Assembly (NCBI GenBank): GCA_905214875.1
Contig: CAJMNR010000016.1
Location: 1 to 64,000, forward strand
From: an uncultured bacterium
Lineage (GTDB): Bacteria > Bacillota > Clostridia > Lachnospirales > Lachnospiraceae
Reading direction: 5' to 3'
Length of the DNA: 64,000 bases
Shown here in pieces: positions 1 through 8,951 of this stretch. How positions within the stretch are numbered: the stretch's first letter is position 1; each line of letters begins with the position of its first letter. The position numbers and the translations under genes are program-made. The notes below the pieces were generated by a model. That model searched no databases. It had not been told where the DNA came from and saw only the letters and a program-made list of their open reading frames with translations.

Positions 1-3
1 GTC

Positions 4-42
4 AGTGTTGGTGCGGGTGCATCGCAACTCGCACCCCAACAC
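4..42. other. GC-rich hairpin at window edge
   Basis: AGTGTTGG and TGC on the left face GCACC and CCAACACT on the right, giving an imperfect stem with a two-base bulge. It lies downstream of the terminator of the receiver gene, so it probably belongs to whatever lies left of the window. There is no T-run on either side within view. Function unknown. Confidence 0.35.
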
Positions 43-56
43 TTGACATAGAGCCG

Positions 57-104
57 AATAAAAAAACGGGAAAGAGCTAATACGCATGGCGTACTAGCTC
101 TTTC
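57..104 (-). terminator. Terminator of the receiver-domain gene
   Basis: On the minus strand the stem AAAGAGCTA-GTACGC pairs with GCGTAT-TAGCTCTTT and is followed by a C-rich base and a run of T. It sits a few bases after the stop codon of the receiver gene. Confidence 0.8.
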
Positions 105-109
105 TCGTT

Positions 110-526
110 TTATTCACCAGAGGCGTCCTCGTCCCCGACTAGCCCCAATTTCCTAAGTTCATTCTCGAACTTCTCTTTATCAATCGGTTTCCCAGCATAA
201 GCCACACAGCCAAGGGAAAAAGCCTTCATGACATTTCTTCCGTCATTTAAAGCAGTCGTCATAATGATCTTTGCTTGCTTGTCTTCTGGAATCTGTTCCT
301 CCGCCTCAATCTTACGGATTTGCTTTAGTGCCTCATACCCATCTACTCCCGGCATCATAATATCCAAACAAACCAAATCATATGGCTCATCATCCTCTAA
401 TGCCATTTGAAATGCCTCAATTGCTTCTTCTCCATCAACCGTCACATCACAATCCCCATATTGCTGTAACAAACGTAACATGAATTTACGACTTGCAAAA
501 TCGTCTTCTGCAATCAATATTTTCAT
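110..526 (-). CDS. CheY-like single-domain response regulator
   Basis: This is a stand-alone receiver domain of 138 residues with no output domain. The acidic pair D8-D9, phosphoacceptor D55 (in CLDIMMPG), T90/T91 and K113 (in AGKPI) match the conserved receiver residues. Such proteins relay phosphate from a histidine kinase to a protein partner. No kinase is visible nearby, so the partner is unknown. The next gene upstream on the same strand (hisC) ends 22 bases before its start, so co-transcription is likely. A good terminator follows the stop codon. The receiver assignment is secure; the pathway is not known. Confidence 0.92.
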   Translation of the reverse strand: MKILIAEDDFASRKFMLRLLQQYGDCDVTVDGEEAIEAFQMALEDDEPYDLVCLDIMMPGVDGYEALKQIRKIEAEEQIPEDKQAKIIMTTALNDGRNVMKAFSLGCVAYAGKPIDKEKFENELRKLGLVGDEDASGE

Positions 527-548
527 ATAGTTTCTCCCCCCGTTCTTT

Positions 549-1610
549 TTAATGTATGCTTAGAAACTGTTTTGTTTCCTCTAAGAAACGTCGCATCTCA
601 TCATCTGTTCCGATTGTTACACGCAAATAATTACTAATTCTTTCTTTATCCCAGTGACGAACAAAGATATATTTCGTACGTAAATATTCAAATAGCTTTG
701 TGCAATCCACAGTTTCATGAGTTACAAATAAGAAATTCGTCTTTGAGTCAGGCACAATAAACCCAAGCTCACGTAACGCAACTTTCGTTGCCTCTCTCGT
801 CTTAATGATTTTTTCTTTTGTTTCTGTAAAATATTTTTCATCTTTTACAGCTTCCACACCAACTTTTAACGCCCACTGGTTCATCGTATATGAGTTAATG
901 GAATATTTCACATCATTCAACGCTTTGATTAAAGCCTTATTTCCCATACAGTAACCAATTCTTACACCAGCCATGGAACGAGACTTTGAAAATGTCTGCG
1001 TAATCAGAAGATTTTCATATTTCTCTAATAATGAAATTGCACTTGTTCCACCAAAATCTACATAAGCTTCATCTACGATTACGATTACATCCTGATTATG
1101 CTTTAAGATATCCTCAATAAAATCGAGGCCTTCGCAAATAGAGGTTGGCGCATTTGGATTTGCAATTACGACACCGCCATTTTCTTTATAATAATCTTCC
1201 TTACGGATACGGAAGTTCTCATCTAATGCAGGTCTTTCGTATGGAATCTTATATAGTTCTGCCCAAACATCATAAAAGGCATATGTAATATCCGGAAATA
1301 GAATTGGTTTCTTAGAGTTAAAGAACGTCAAAAATGCAGTTGCAAGTACATCGTCGGATCCAACCCCAACAAATACCTGGTCGTGGTCTAAATGATAATA
1401 ATCAGCCAGTACATTTACTAGCGATTCACAAGATGCCTCTGGATAAAGACGCATATCGCTAATCTTCATCTTCTCAATGGCATCTTTTACTTTTGGCGCT
1501 GGCGGATATGGATTCTCATTTGTATTGAGCTTAATCATATCCTCTAACATTGGCTGTTCTCCTGGAACATATGGCTCGACTTTTCTTATATTTTGTTCCC
1601 AAGCTTTCAT
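549..1610 (-). CDS. hisC: Histidinol-phosphate aminotransferase
   Basis: This is a PLP-dependent fold type I aminotransferase of 353 residues, the usual length for HisC. The Schiff-base lysine is K209 in TQTFSKSRSMAG. The substrate-binding NPNAPT (about 151-156) and the VDEAYVDF aspartate segment (about 179-186) are typical of HisC. HisC converts imidazole-acetol phosphate and glutamate to histidinol phosphate. No other histidine genes are adjacent, so it may act in histidine synthesis or as a broad aromatic aminotransferase. It lies between another aminotransferase and a receiver gene on the same strand. Confidence 0.9.
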   Translation of the reverse strand: MKAWEQNIRKVEPYVPGEQPMLEDMIKLNTNENPYPPAPKVKDAIEKMKISDMRLYPEASCESLVNVLADYYHLDHDQVFVGVGSDDVLATAFLTFFNSKKPILFPDITYAFYDVWAELYKIPYERPALDENFRIRKEDYYKENGGVVIANPNAPTSICEGLDFIEDILKHNQDVIVIVDEAYVDFGGTSAISLLEKYENLLITQTFSKSRSMAGVRIGYCMGNKALIKALNDVKYSINSYTMNQWALKVGVEAVKDEKYFTETKEKIIKTREATKVALRELGFIVPDSKTNFLFVTHETVDCTKLFEYLRTKYIFVRHWDKERISNYLRVTIGTDDEMRRFLEETKQFLSIH

Positions 1611-1648
1611 TTAACCCTTCCCTTCGTATCAAATGTATTCTAAATTGC

Positions 1649-2848
1649 TTATTTAGCCTTATAGTCATTTGCTAATTTTTCAAATGCAGGTAATGCGCGC
1701 TCGATCATATCATAATCTACACAATATGCAATACGTACGTAACCTGGACATCCAAATGTGGAACCTGGTACCACTAATAAGTTGTATTTTTTCGCTGCAT
1801 TTGCAAATGCCTTGTCATCTTCTTCTAATGTTTTTACAAATAAGTAGAATGCACCTTGAGGTTTTACACAACTATAGCCATATTTAATCAAACTGTTATA
1901 TAAAAGTTCGCGGTTTCTATTGTAAACATCGATATTTACTTCCGAATCGATACACTTTGCTACAACCTTTTGAATTAAAGATGGTGCGTTAACGAATCCA
2001 AGGATACGGTTTGCAACACAAGCTGCCTGGAATACGTTATCATAATCATCTACTTCATTTGGAATTACAAGATATCCAATACGTTCTCCTGGAAGACTTA
2101 ATGATTTACTGAAAGAATATCCAACTACTGTATTGTGATAGTATTTTGTTAAGTAAGGAACTTCTACACCATCATAAGCAAGCTCACGATATGGTTCATC
2201 AGCGATTAAATAAATGCTTGTGTTATATTCTTTTTCTTTTTTCTCTAACACTGCTGCAATCTTTTCAATTGTTTCTACGGAATAAACAACACCTGTAGGA
2301 TTATTTGGCGTATTGATAATGACTGCCTTCGTCTTAGGTGTAATCTTTTCTTCAAACTCTTCGATATTCGGTTGGAAATCTACTGTATTTGGAGTGACTG
2401 CAATTAATTTGCCCTCAAAATTAGCAACATAGTTTTTATATTCTCCGAAATATGGCGCAAATGTAAGCACCTCATCTTGTGGATTTAAAAGAGTCTTTAA
2501 GATTACATTTAACCCACCTGCTGCACCAACTGTCATAATGATATTGTTTTCATTAAAATATGTACCGAACTTTTTATTTAGTGAATCTGCAATCGTACTA
2601 CGTACGTATTCAAATCCTGCATTGCTCATATATCCATGGACTTCCATCGAATTCTCTTCATTTAAGATTTCGATAATTGCCTCTTTTACGTGTTTTGGTG
2701 GCTCAACGCTTGGATTTCCCAAACTAAAATCATATACGTTTTCTGCTCCAATTTTTGCAGCTAACTGCTTTCCTTCTTCGAACATTGCACGGATGACACT
2801 GCTGTTTGCAACGTATCCCTTCATCTTTTCTGCGATCATGCCATTCAT
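1649..2848 (-). CDS. Class I/II pyridoxal-phosphate aminotransferase
   Basis: This is a 399-residue aspartate-aminotransferase-like enzyme. PLP contacts are visible: NNPTG (about 182-186), the aspartate in IADEPYREL (about 217), and K248 in YSFSKSLSLPGERIGY. The C-terminal arginine segment PGYVRIAYC is present. The exact amino-acid substrate cannot be read from sequence. AAAGG lies four bases before the first ATG and nine before an ATG three codons on, so the true start may be residue 4. It precedes hisC, 38 bases away on the same strand. Confidence 0.88.
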   Translation of the reverse strand: MNGMIAEKMKGYVANSSVIRAMFEEGKQLAAKIGAENVYDFSLGNPSVEPPKHVKEAIIEILNEENSMEVHGYMSNAGFEYVRSTIADSLNKKFGTYFNENNIIMTVGAAGGLNVILKTLLNPQDEVLTFAPYFGEYKNYVANFEGKLIAVTPNTVDFQPNIEEFEEKITPKTKAVIINTPNNPTGVVYSVETIEKIAAVLEKKEKEYNTSIYLIADEPYRELAYDGVEVPYLTKYYHNTVVGYSFSKSLSLPGERIGYLVIPNEVDDYDNVFQAACVANRILGFVNAPSLIQKVVAKCIDSEVNIDVYNRNRELLYNSLIKYGYSCVKPQGAFYLFVKTLEEDDKAFANAAKKYNLLVVPGSTFGCPGYVRIAYCVDYDMIERALPAFEKLANDYKAK

Positions 2849-2951
2849 CCTTTCTCACTTTAATACGTTAACTTACTATTGTTTCCTAGTATACACATCA
2901 CACTTTAAAATTGCAAGAAACTTTTACAACACCGAACTTCTTGCAAATGAC

Positions 2952-2994
2952 AAAACCCCCATAAATCATCTACTAGGAAATTTATGAGGGTCTT
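2952..2994 (-). terminator. Terminator after the cytidylate-kinase-like gene
   Basis: On the minus strand CCCTCATAAAT pairs with ATTTATGGGGG, followed by TTTT. It begins at the stop codon of the upstream gene. Confidence 0.7.
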
Positions 2995-2998
2995 ATAT

Positions 2999-3619
2999 TT
3001 ATTTTAGGCGTATTTTCATAAATGCTTTTATCATCTCTACGCCTTGTTCAAAGCTTAGTGTACTTGTGTTAATGCATAAATCATAGTTCATTGCATCGTT
3101 CCACTCATTTCCTGTGTAATATTTATAATACACTGCGCGCTTTTTATCAATGGATAATATCTTCTTTTCTAAATCTTTTCGATTCTCTCCATACATTTCT
3201 TCCAATCGATCCACGCAGGAGTCAAGTGGCGCATGTACAAATACACGAATGACATTTTTATAATCCTTTAATACATAGTCTGCACATCGTCCTACAATGA
3301 CACAGGGTTCCGTGGATGCAATTTCTTTTATAATCTTTGCCTGATAGTTAAATAAGTTATCGTTGCTGATAAAATCATCACTATCTGGTGGGATTAGCTC
3401 TCCTTTGTAAGTTTTCCTTGCTATCTTATATAGCAAAGAGGACTTCACGCTTTCATCTGCTTTTGCAAATAATTCCTCGTTGATGCCACTATCATCGGAT
3501 GCTAAACGTAGTAGTTCGCGGTCGTAAAAACTAATTCCTAATTCTTTCGCAAGCATTTTTCCTATGGTGCGTCCACCGCTGCCATATCCTCTTGAGATCG
3601 TAATTACATAGCTTTTCAA
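2999..3619 (-). CDS. Cytidylate kinase-like family protein
   Basis: The N-terminal P-loop is ITISRGYGSGGRTIGK, the pattern of the cytidylate-kinase-like family, in which the glycine-rich loop departs from GxxGxGKS. Also present are VGRCADYVL (about 108-116) and a C-terminal region rich in basic residues (KKRAVYYKYY). The family is related to CMP kinase, but its members are mostly uncharacterised and usually not the housekeeping Cmk. A clear paralogue lies at 31.3 kb. The stop-to-start gap to the upstream gene on the same strand is long and holds a terminator after this gene. Nucleotide kinase activity is inferred. Confidence 0.85.
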   Translation of the reverse strand: MKSYVITISRGYGSGGRTIGKMLAKELGISFYDRELLRLASDDSGINEELFAKADESVKSSLLYKIARKTYKGELIPPDSDDFISNDNLFNYQAKIIKEIASTEPCVIVGRCADYVLKDYKNVIRVFVHAPLDSCVDRLEEMYGENRKDLEKKILSIDKKRAVYYKYYTGNEWNDAMNYDLCINTSTLSFEQGVEMIKAFMKIRLK

Positions 3620-3631
3620 ACCAAACGCCTC

Positions 3632-4342
3632 CTATTCCCCTAAATATGCTTTCTTAACAGAATCATCATTCATTAAATCAGTCGCATCGCCGGAGAGCAC
3701 AACCTTTCCAGTCTCTAAAACATATGCTCTGTCTGCAATCTCTAATGCCTTCTTCGCATTCTGTTCTACTAAGAGAACCGTAGTTCCCTGCTTACTGATT
3801 TCTTTTATGATATCAAAAATCTCAGATACAAAGATTGGACTAAGACCCATAGATGGTTCATCCATTAAGATGATCTTTGGCTTACTCATAAGCGCACGCC
3901 CCATTGCCAACATCTGCTGTTCCCCACCACTTAACGTTCCACCGATCTGGTTCTTTCTTTCCTTAAGTCTTGGGAAACGTTCATAGACCATGTTTAAGGT
4001 CTCTTCGATTTCTGATTTGTTACTTCTTGTATAGGCTCCTAATTTCAGGTTCTCATATACGGTAAGTTCCTGAAAGATTCGTCTTCCTTCTGGTACATGT
4101 GCCATGCCAAGCCCAACAATCTTGTGTGACGGCGTCTTTAACAAGTTATGTCCTTCAAATTCAATGGAACCGCCTTTTGCTCCAATTAAACCTGTGATTG
4201 TATGAAGCGTTGTTGTCTTTCCTGCACCATTGGCTCCGATTAAGGCAATGACTTCTCCTTCTTCTACATCAAAGGATACATCTTTTAATGCATGAATGAC
4301 TCCATAATAAACATTTAAATCTTTTACTGATAGTAAACTCAT
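3632..4342 (-). CDS. livF: Branched-chain amino acid ABC transporter ATPase LivF
   Basis: This is an ABC ATPase of 236 residues. Walker A is GANGAGKTT (about 36-44), the signature is LSGGEQQML, Walker B is PKIILMDEPSMGLSP, and a histidine-switch-like region is VLLVEQNAK. The VPEGRRIF and SMGLSP segments are characteristic of LivF. It pairs with LivG to energise LivH-LivM import of leucine, isoleucine or valine. It is the last gene of the liv cluster; 11 bases separate it from livG. The cytidylate-kinase-like gene follows 12 bases later and may be read through. Confidence 0.93.
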   Translation of the reverse strand: MSLLSVKDLNVYYGVIHALKDVSFDVEEGEVIALIGANGAGKTTTLHTITGLIGAKGGSIEFEGHNLLKTPSHKIVGLGMAHVPEGRRIFQELTVYENLKLGAYTRSNKSEIEETLNMVYERFPRLKERKNQIGGTLSGGEQQMLAMGRALMSKPKIILMDEPSMGLSPIFVSEIFDIIKEISKQGTTVLLVEQNAKKALEIADRAYVLETGKVVLSGDATDLMNDDSVKKAYLGE

Positions 4343-4353
4343 ATGCCTTCCTC

Positions 4354-5109
4354 CTATTCTCCAAGATATGCTGTAACAACCTTTGGATCATTTAATACGA
4401 TCTCTGGTTTTCCTTGTGCTAATACTGTACCGAAGTTTAATACAGTAAGCTCTTCACAGATACCAGATACTAACTTCATATCATGTTCGATAAGGAGGAT
4501 GGTTACATCAAATTTATCACGAACGAGACGAATCGTATCCATTAATTCCTGTGTTTCATTAGGATTCATACCGGCTGCTGGTTCGTCAAGTAATAATAGC
4601 TTTGGATTGGTTGCCAGCGCACGAGCAATCTCTAGCTTTCTCTGCTGTCCATATGGAAGATTGCTTGCAAGTAAGTCGGCATCTTTCTCAAGACCAAACA
4701 CACTTAAGATTTCCATTGCTCGCTCATTCATCTGTGCTTCTTTTTTGATTGTCGGATATTGTAATACGCTTGCTAGCAAGGAGTATTTGTATTCATTATG
4801 TAGTCCAACCTTAACATTCTCAAGTACAGTCATTTTTCCAAATAAACGGATATTTTGAAATGTTCTTGCAATGCCTTCCTGGCTGATTTTATGAATTGAC
4901 TGTCCTACGATATTCTTTCCATCTAATAAAATAGAACCATCTGTTGGTCTATATACACCTGTAAGTAAGTTAAAGATTGTTGTCTTTCCGGCACCATTTG
5001 GTCCAATTAATCCATATAACTGTCCCTTTTCGATGCTAATACTAAAATCATCTACTGCTCTAAGCCCGCCAAAGGAGATTCCTAACTGTTTTACTTCTAA
5101 TAATGCCAT
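4354..5109 (-). CDS. livG: Branched-chain amino acid ABC transporter ATPase LivG
   Basis: This is a 251-residue ABC ATPase with Walker A GPNGAGKTT, LivG-type GIARTFQNIRLF after the Q-loop, the degenerate signature LPYGQQRKLEIARAL, Walker B LLLLDEPAAGMNP, and the switch ILLIEHDMKLV. The LPYGQQRKLEIARAL form of the signature is typical of LivG. It forms the second nucleotide-binding subunit of the liv importer and starts three bases after livM ends, so translation is probably coupled. Confidence 0.93.
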   Translation of the reverse strand: MALLEVKQLGISFGGLRAVDDFSISIEKGQLYGLIGPNGAGKTTIFNLLTGVYRPTDGSILLDGKNIVGQSIHKISQEGIARTFQNIRLFGKMTVLENVKVGLHNEYKYSLLASVLQYPTIKKEAQMNERAMEILSVFGLEKDADLLASNLPYGQQRKLEIARALATNPKLLLLDEPAAGMNPNETQELMDTIRLVRDKFDVTILLIEHDMKLVSGICEELTVLNFGTVLAQGKPEIVLNDPKVVTAYLGE

Positions 5110-5112
5110 ACC

Positions 5113-6117
5113 CTATACCTCCTCTTTCTTTTTCTTTAATGGAGCAATCTTTTTCAAAAGCCCATCATCGATTAAACGTGTACGAAGTTTAGAGTTATTA
5201 AATAACATAGCTACGATTAATAATACAGCGTAGATTAACATACGGTAGTCTTGGATGTCACGTAACATTTCAGGAAGAGCTGTTAAGATGATTGCGGCAA
5301 TCACAGATCCTCTTATACTTCCCATTCCTCCAAGTACTACGATTACTAATACATTGATTGACATGTTAAAGTCAAATTTATTTGGCTTAATAATTCCGAC
5401 ATTATGGGCAAACATAAATCCTGCAATTCCTGCAAAGAAAGCCCCTACTACAAAGGCAAATATCTTATAGTTTCGAATACAGATTCCTGTTGCTTCTGCC
5501 GCAATATAGTTATCACGAACAGCGGTAATGGCACGGCCAAATCTGGACTTCATGATATTATTAATAATCAAGACTGAAAGGATAACAAGCGTAATGACTA
5601 AGATATAATGCTTGCTTGTCGTATACTCTGGAATATTTGTAAGGCCGCTTGCACCACCAGTAATGCCTTTCATATAGTTAAGGATGGATGCGACAATCTG
5701 TCCAAATGCCAATGTTACGATTGCTAAATAATCGCCATGAAGACGAAGTACAGGAATACCAATCAACAATCCGAAGATTGCTGCCATGATTCCGGCACCA
5801 GCTAAGCCAACAATGACTTCAATCCACATAGGTAAATCTAAATGTATGGTAATTAAGGAACCTGTGTAGGCACCAATGGCCATAAATCCGGCATGTCCAA
5901 GTGACAGCTCTCCTAAAAATCCTGTTACCAAGTTTAAGGATACAGCCATAATGACATTAACGGAAATCGATACAATCAAGTTGCGGTACTGATATCCAAG
6001 TACCCCTGAATTCACTAATAAAATAACACCAACATAGACAAGTGCAATTACAATTAATTTTTTAATGGATGATTTCTTTAATTCCTTACTTTTTGTCTTT
6101 ACAAATTCATTTGCCAT
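5113..6117 (-). CDS. livM: Branched-chain amino acid ABC transporter permease LivM
   Basis: This is a membrane permease of 334 residues with about eight to ten hydrophobic segments. The motifs GELSLGHAGFMAIGAYTG (about 70-87) and GGMGSIRGSVIAA (about 264-276) are the conserved loops of the LivM/LivH family. The C-terminus is short and lysine-rich (PLKKKKEEV). It forms the membrane channel with LivH. It lies 10 bases after livH and is followed directly by livG. Confidence 0.92.
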   Translation of the reverse strand: MANEFVKTKSKELKKSSIKKLIVIALVYVGVILLVNSGVLGYQYRNLIVSISVNVIMAVSLNLVTGFLGELSLGHAGFMAIGAYTGSLITIHLDLPMWIEVIVGLAGAGIMAAIFGLLIGIPVLRLHGDYLAIVTLAFGQIVASILNYMKGITGGASGLTNIPEYTTSKHYILVITLVILSVLIINNIMKSRFGRAITAVRDNYIAAEATGICIRNYKIFAFVVGAFFAGIAGFMFAHNVGIIKPNKFDFNMSINVLVIVVLGGMGSIRGSVIAAIILTALPEMLRDIQDYRMLIYAVLLIVAMLFNNSKLRTRLIDDGLLKKIAPLKKKKEEV

Positions 6118-6127
6118 TGTACTTCAC

Positions 6128-7006
6128 CTACACTTTCTCAATTCTCTTACGACCGAGGATTCCGGTTGGCTTAAAGATTAATACGATAATAAGAAGACCG
6201 AATACAAAGGCATCCACTAATTCTCCACTGATATATGCTTTTGTAAAACTCTCTACGATTCCTAATGCGATACCGCCAAGCATAGCTCCTGGCACACTAC
6301 CTATTCCACCGATAACAGCTGCAACGAATGCCTTGATACCAGGAATTGCTCCTAGCGTTGGATATGCTTTGTCATACATACTTACCCAAAGAATGCCCGC
6401 TACACCTGCAAGTGCTGAACCAATTGCAAATGTCATAGAAATCATTCGGTTTGCATTGATTCCCATTAAACTTGCTGCGCCTTTATCTTCTGATACTGCA
6501 CGTAAGGCAGAACCTAACTTTGTCTTATTGATAAAATAAGTAAGCGCAATCATTACGATAATGGTAACAGCTAAGATTACAAGCATATTACCAGAGATGG
6601 TAATCTCACCAATCTTGATATTGCTAACATGGATGAATTTGGGAACGCTCTTTCCTTGTGAAGTAAAGATTACAAGGAATAAGTTTTGTAAGAAATACGA
6701 CACACCGATTGCTGTAATTAATACGGCAAGGCTTGGTGCATTACGTAAAGGCTTATATGCTACCTTTTCGATTACGACACCTAGGATTCCACATCCGACG
6801 ATTGATAATAGGATTGCAAGCCACGTAGGTACCCCTGAGGCATTTAATCCAAGTAATAATATGTACGCGCCTACCATGATGATATCACCATGTGCAAAGT
6901 TGATCATTTTAGCAATACCATAAACCATCGTATATCCTAATGCGATAAGTGCATAGATACTGCCCGGGATTAACCCATTTAGTAACTGCTCAATGAATCC
7001 ATTCAT
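6128..7006 (-). CDS. livH: Branched-chain amino acid ABC transporter permease LivH
   Basis: This permease of 292 residues has family motifs INFAHGDIIMVGAY near the N-terminus and GGIGSVPGAMLGGI near the C-terminus. The ATG at 7006 is chosen because GAGGTG lies seven bases upstream; an in-frame TTG two codons earlier overlaps this ribosome binding site. It is separated from the binding-protein gene by two hairpins, one with a T-run, so it is probably made at a lower level than the binding protein. Confidence 0.92.
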   Translation of the reverse strand: MNGFIEQLLNGLIPGSIYALIALGYTMVYGIAKMINFAHGDIIMVGAYILLLGLNASGVPTWLAILLSIVGCGILGVVIEKVAYKPLRNAPSLAVLITAIGVSYFLQNLFLVIFTSQGKSVPKFIHVSNIKIGEITISGNMLVILAVTIIVMIALTYFINKTKLGSALRAVSEDKGAASLMGINANRMISMTFAIGSALAGVAGILWVSMYDKAYPTLGAIPGIKAFVAAVIGGIGSVPGAMLGGIALGIVESFTKAYISGELVDAFVFGLLIIVLIFKPTGILGRKRIEKV

Positions 7007-7048
7007 AATCAAACACCTCTTTAGCTTTCTATTTTTAGAAAGCCTTTC

Positions 7049-7093
7049 TTAATTGATAGGAAATAGCTCGAAGAGAAATTTCCTATCAATTAA
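7049..7093. terminator. Perfect 16-bp inverted repeat before livH
   Basis: TTAATTGATAGGAAAT (7049-7064) and ATTTCCTATCAATTAA (7078-7093) are exact inverted copies around a 13-base loop. It lies between the livJ terminator and livH. It may stabilise the 3' end of the binding-protein transcript or be a second pause site. The T-run on the minus strand is poor. Confidence 0.6.
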
Positions 7094-7135
7094 AAAAGTT
7101 GCCGTAAGACGAATATGTTACGTTGGTCTTACGGC
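7092..7135 (-). terminator. Intrinsic terminator between livJ and livH
   Basis: On the minus strand GCCGTAAGAC pairs with GTCTTACGGC over a 15-base loop and is followed by AACTTTTTT. This arrangement lets part of the transcripts stop after the binding-protein gene and part continue into the permease genes. Confidence 0.8.
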
Positions 7136-7161
7136 TGCTTCCATAGTTACTATTCTACTGA

Positions 7162-8310
7162 TTATTTTACAGTGATTGCTGTATACTTTCCATCTTTAAT
7201 TTGAATTAATTTTGTAGATTTTGTAGCATCACCATCTTTAGAGAATGTCATATCCCCAGTAATACCTTCTACATTGATTTGAGTCATAGCTTCTTGTAGT
7301 TTTTCAATATCAGTGCTGCCTGCTTTTTCTAAAGCTGCCTTAATTGTATATACTGTGTCATAACCGTCAGCTGCGAATTGATCTGGATCTGCATCATTAT
7401 TTGCTGCTTTATAAGCCTTTGTAAATTCTTGAACTTTAGAATCTTTATCTGTGCTAAGGAATGGACTTAAGAAAGTTGCTCCTTCGATGACTTTTTTATC
7501 ACTTACTTGATTAAGGATACCATCCCATCCATCAGAACCGAAGAATGGAAGCGTAATTCCTTTTTCACTTGCTTGTTTTACTATGTAAGATACTTCTTGA
7601 TAATATGCTGGTACGAAGATTGCTTCTGCATCAGAAGATTTTACTTTAGATAACTGTGTATTATAATCTACATCACCTTCTGCAAATGCTTCTTCAACTA
7701 CAATACTTCCGCCTAATTCTTTTACTTTTGCATCAAATGCATCCTTGATACCTTCGCTATAACTGCTTGAGTTAGCATATAGTACTGCTACCTTTTTATA
7801 TCCTAATTTGTTTACGATATAATCTGCCATTGCATCTCCTTGTTGTGGATCTGTGAAGCAGATTCTGAAACAGTTATCATATTGAGCACATTCTTTTTGA
7901 GAACCTGAAGGTGTAATTTGAAGAATCTTTGCTTCTTTGGATAATGAAGTTACTGCGATACAAGGAGCTGAAGTTACACATCCGAGTAATGCCCCCATGT
8001 TATCATCCATTAACTTGTTAAATGCGTTCTTTGCAGTTTCTGCATCGTTTGCATCATCTTGGAAGTTTAACTTTAATTGTTTTGTTTCATCACCGATTTT
8101 AACTCCGCCTGCTTTGTTGATTTCATCAACGGCAATTTGTGCACCATTTTTTACACTTGTACCATAACTTGCAGCTGCTCCGGAAGTAGGTCCGATACCA
8201 CCAATTACGAATTCAGAACTATTTCCTCCATTTTTATCACCACATCCAGCAAATGATGCAACGGTCATAGTCGCAATCATTGCTACACTTAATACTTTTT
8301 TTAGTTTCAT
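7162..8310 (-). CDS. livJ: Branched-chain amino acid ABC transporter substrate-binding lipoprotein
   Basis: This is a 382-residue type I periplasmic-binding fold protein. It has a lipoprotein signal peptide of about 22 residues ending in VASFAGCG, so C23 should be lipidated and the protein anchored outside the membrane. The start IGGIGPTSGAAASYGTSVKNG and the ligand-binding segments (TPSGSQ, FRICFTDPQQGDAMADY) are those of LivJ/LivK-type receptors. It is the first gene of the liv cluster and supplies ligand to LivH-LivM-LivF-LivG. The AT-rich 320-base region upstream should hold the promoter. Confidence 0.93.
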   Translation of the reverse strand: MKLKKVLSVAMIATMTVASFAGCGDKNGGNSSEFVIGGIGPTSGAAASYGTSVKNGAQIAVDEINKAGGVKIGDETKQLKLNFQDDANDAETAKNAFNKLMDDNMGALLGCVTSAPCIAVTSLSKEAKILQITPSGSQKECAQYDNCFRICFTDPQQGDAMADYIVNKLGYKKVAVLYANSSSYSEGIKDAFDAKVKELGGSIVVEEAFAEGDVDYNTQLSKVKSSDAEAIFVPAYYQEVSYIVKQASEKGITLPFFGSDGWDGILNQVSDKKVIEGATFLSPFLSTDKDSKVQEFTKAYKAANNDADPDQFAADGYDTVYTIKAALEKAGSTDIEKLQEAMTQINVEGITGDMTFSKDGDATKSTKLIQIKDGKYTAITVK

Positions 8311-8572
8311 AATGAATTCCTCCTATTTCTAAACTCTTATTCAATTTTTAAAATATGTAATAAATATAGTAATACTAATCTATAAAACTATATATATGTA
8401 TTTACAAATCTAATAATAACATAATTAATCTAAACATTTCAACATTTTAATGTGCTAAAGTTGTTTTTCGTTTAATTTTCTACAATTCAGTTAAAAAACG
8501 CAATAATTCTGGTATTTTTTTGTAATATTATTACGTTTTTCCATTACTTTATTTCCTTTTATTAGGCAAAAA
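8311..8572 (-). promoter_or_regulatory. AT-rich upstream region of the liv operon
   Basis: This 262-base gene-free stretch contains the ribosome binding site AGGAGG of livJ and very AT-rich DNA. A 15-base segment at 8474-8488 (AATTTTC then TACAATTC) matches a CodY-type AATTTTC-centred dyad at about 11 of 15 positions. A short palindrome GTAATATTATTAC lies near 8521-8536. I could not assign -35 and -10 boxes with confidence. No open frame of note is present. Confidence 0.4.
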
Positions 8573-8622
8573 GAAAAGAAGCCATGCACCAATTAAGATG
8601 TCGTGGCTCCTTTGCCTTGTTT
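8570..8622 (-). terminator. Terminator of the zinc-ribbon gene
   Basis: On the minus strand GGAGCCACGAC faces GTGCATGGCTTC with one G-U style mismatch and is followed by TTTTCTTTTT. Confidence 0.65.
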
Positions 8623-8631
8623 CCAACTACA

Positions 8632-8889
8632 TTATGCGTCTGATTCCTTTAATTCTCCACCACATTTATCACAGTAATCTAATCCTTCCAACGTGATTCC
8701 TCCGCAATCCGGACAGACAATCTTTGCAGGGGCAACCTCACATTCTACTACTTCAAATTCCACGTCTTCAACGACATTCTTTTTTTTCTTTCGATTCATA
8801 CCAATAAATATCGTTGCCTGTTTTTCTGTTTGCCTATGTGATACTTTCTTAAAGGAATGAGGTACTTTTTTATGTAGAAAAGCCTTCAT
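8632..8889 (-). CDS. Small zinc-ribbon protein
   Basis: This protein has 85 residues if it starts at the ATG at 8889, which has GGGGGA about nine bases upstream; a TTG five codons earlier overlaps that site. The first 40 residues are basic. The C-terminus carries CPDCGG and CDKCGG, two CxxC knuckles about 15 residues apart that should bind one zinc ion, followed by an acidic end. No catalytic domain is seen. Function unknown; nucleic-acid or protein binding is possible. It stands alone with its own terminator. Confidence 0.7.
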   Translation of the reverse strand: MKAFLHKKVPHSFKKVSHRQTEKQATIFIGMNRKKKKNVVEDVEFEVVECEVAPAKIVCPDCGGITLEGLDYCDKCGGELKESDA

Positions 8890-8951
8890 AATGTTTTCCC
8901 CCAATCAATCTTTCCTATTATGTATAAGAAACTTGCAAAGCAAGTTCCTTA

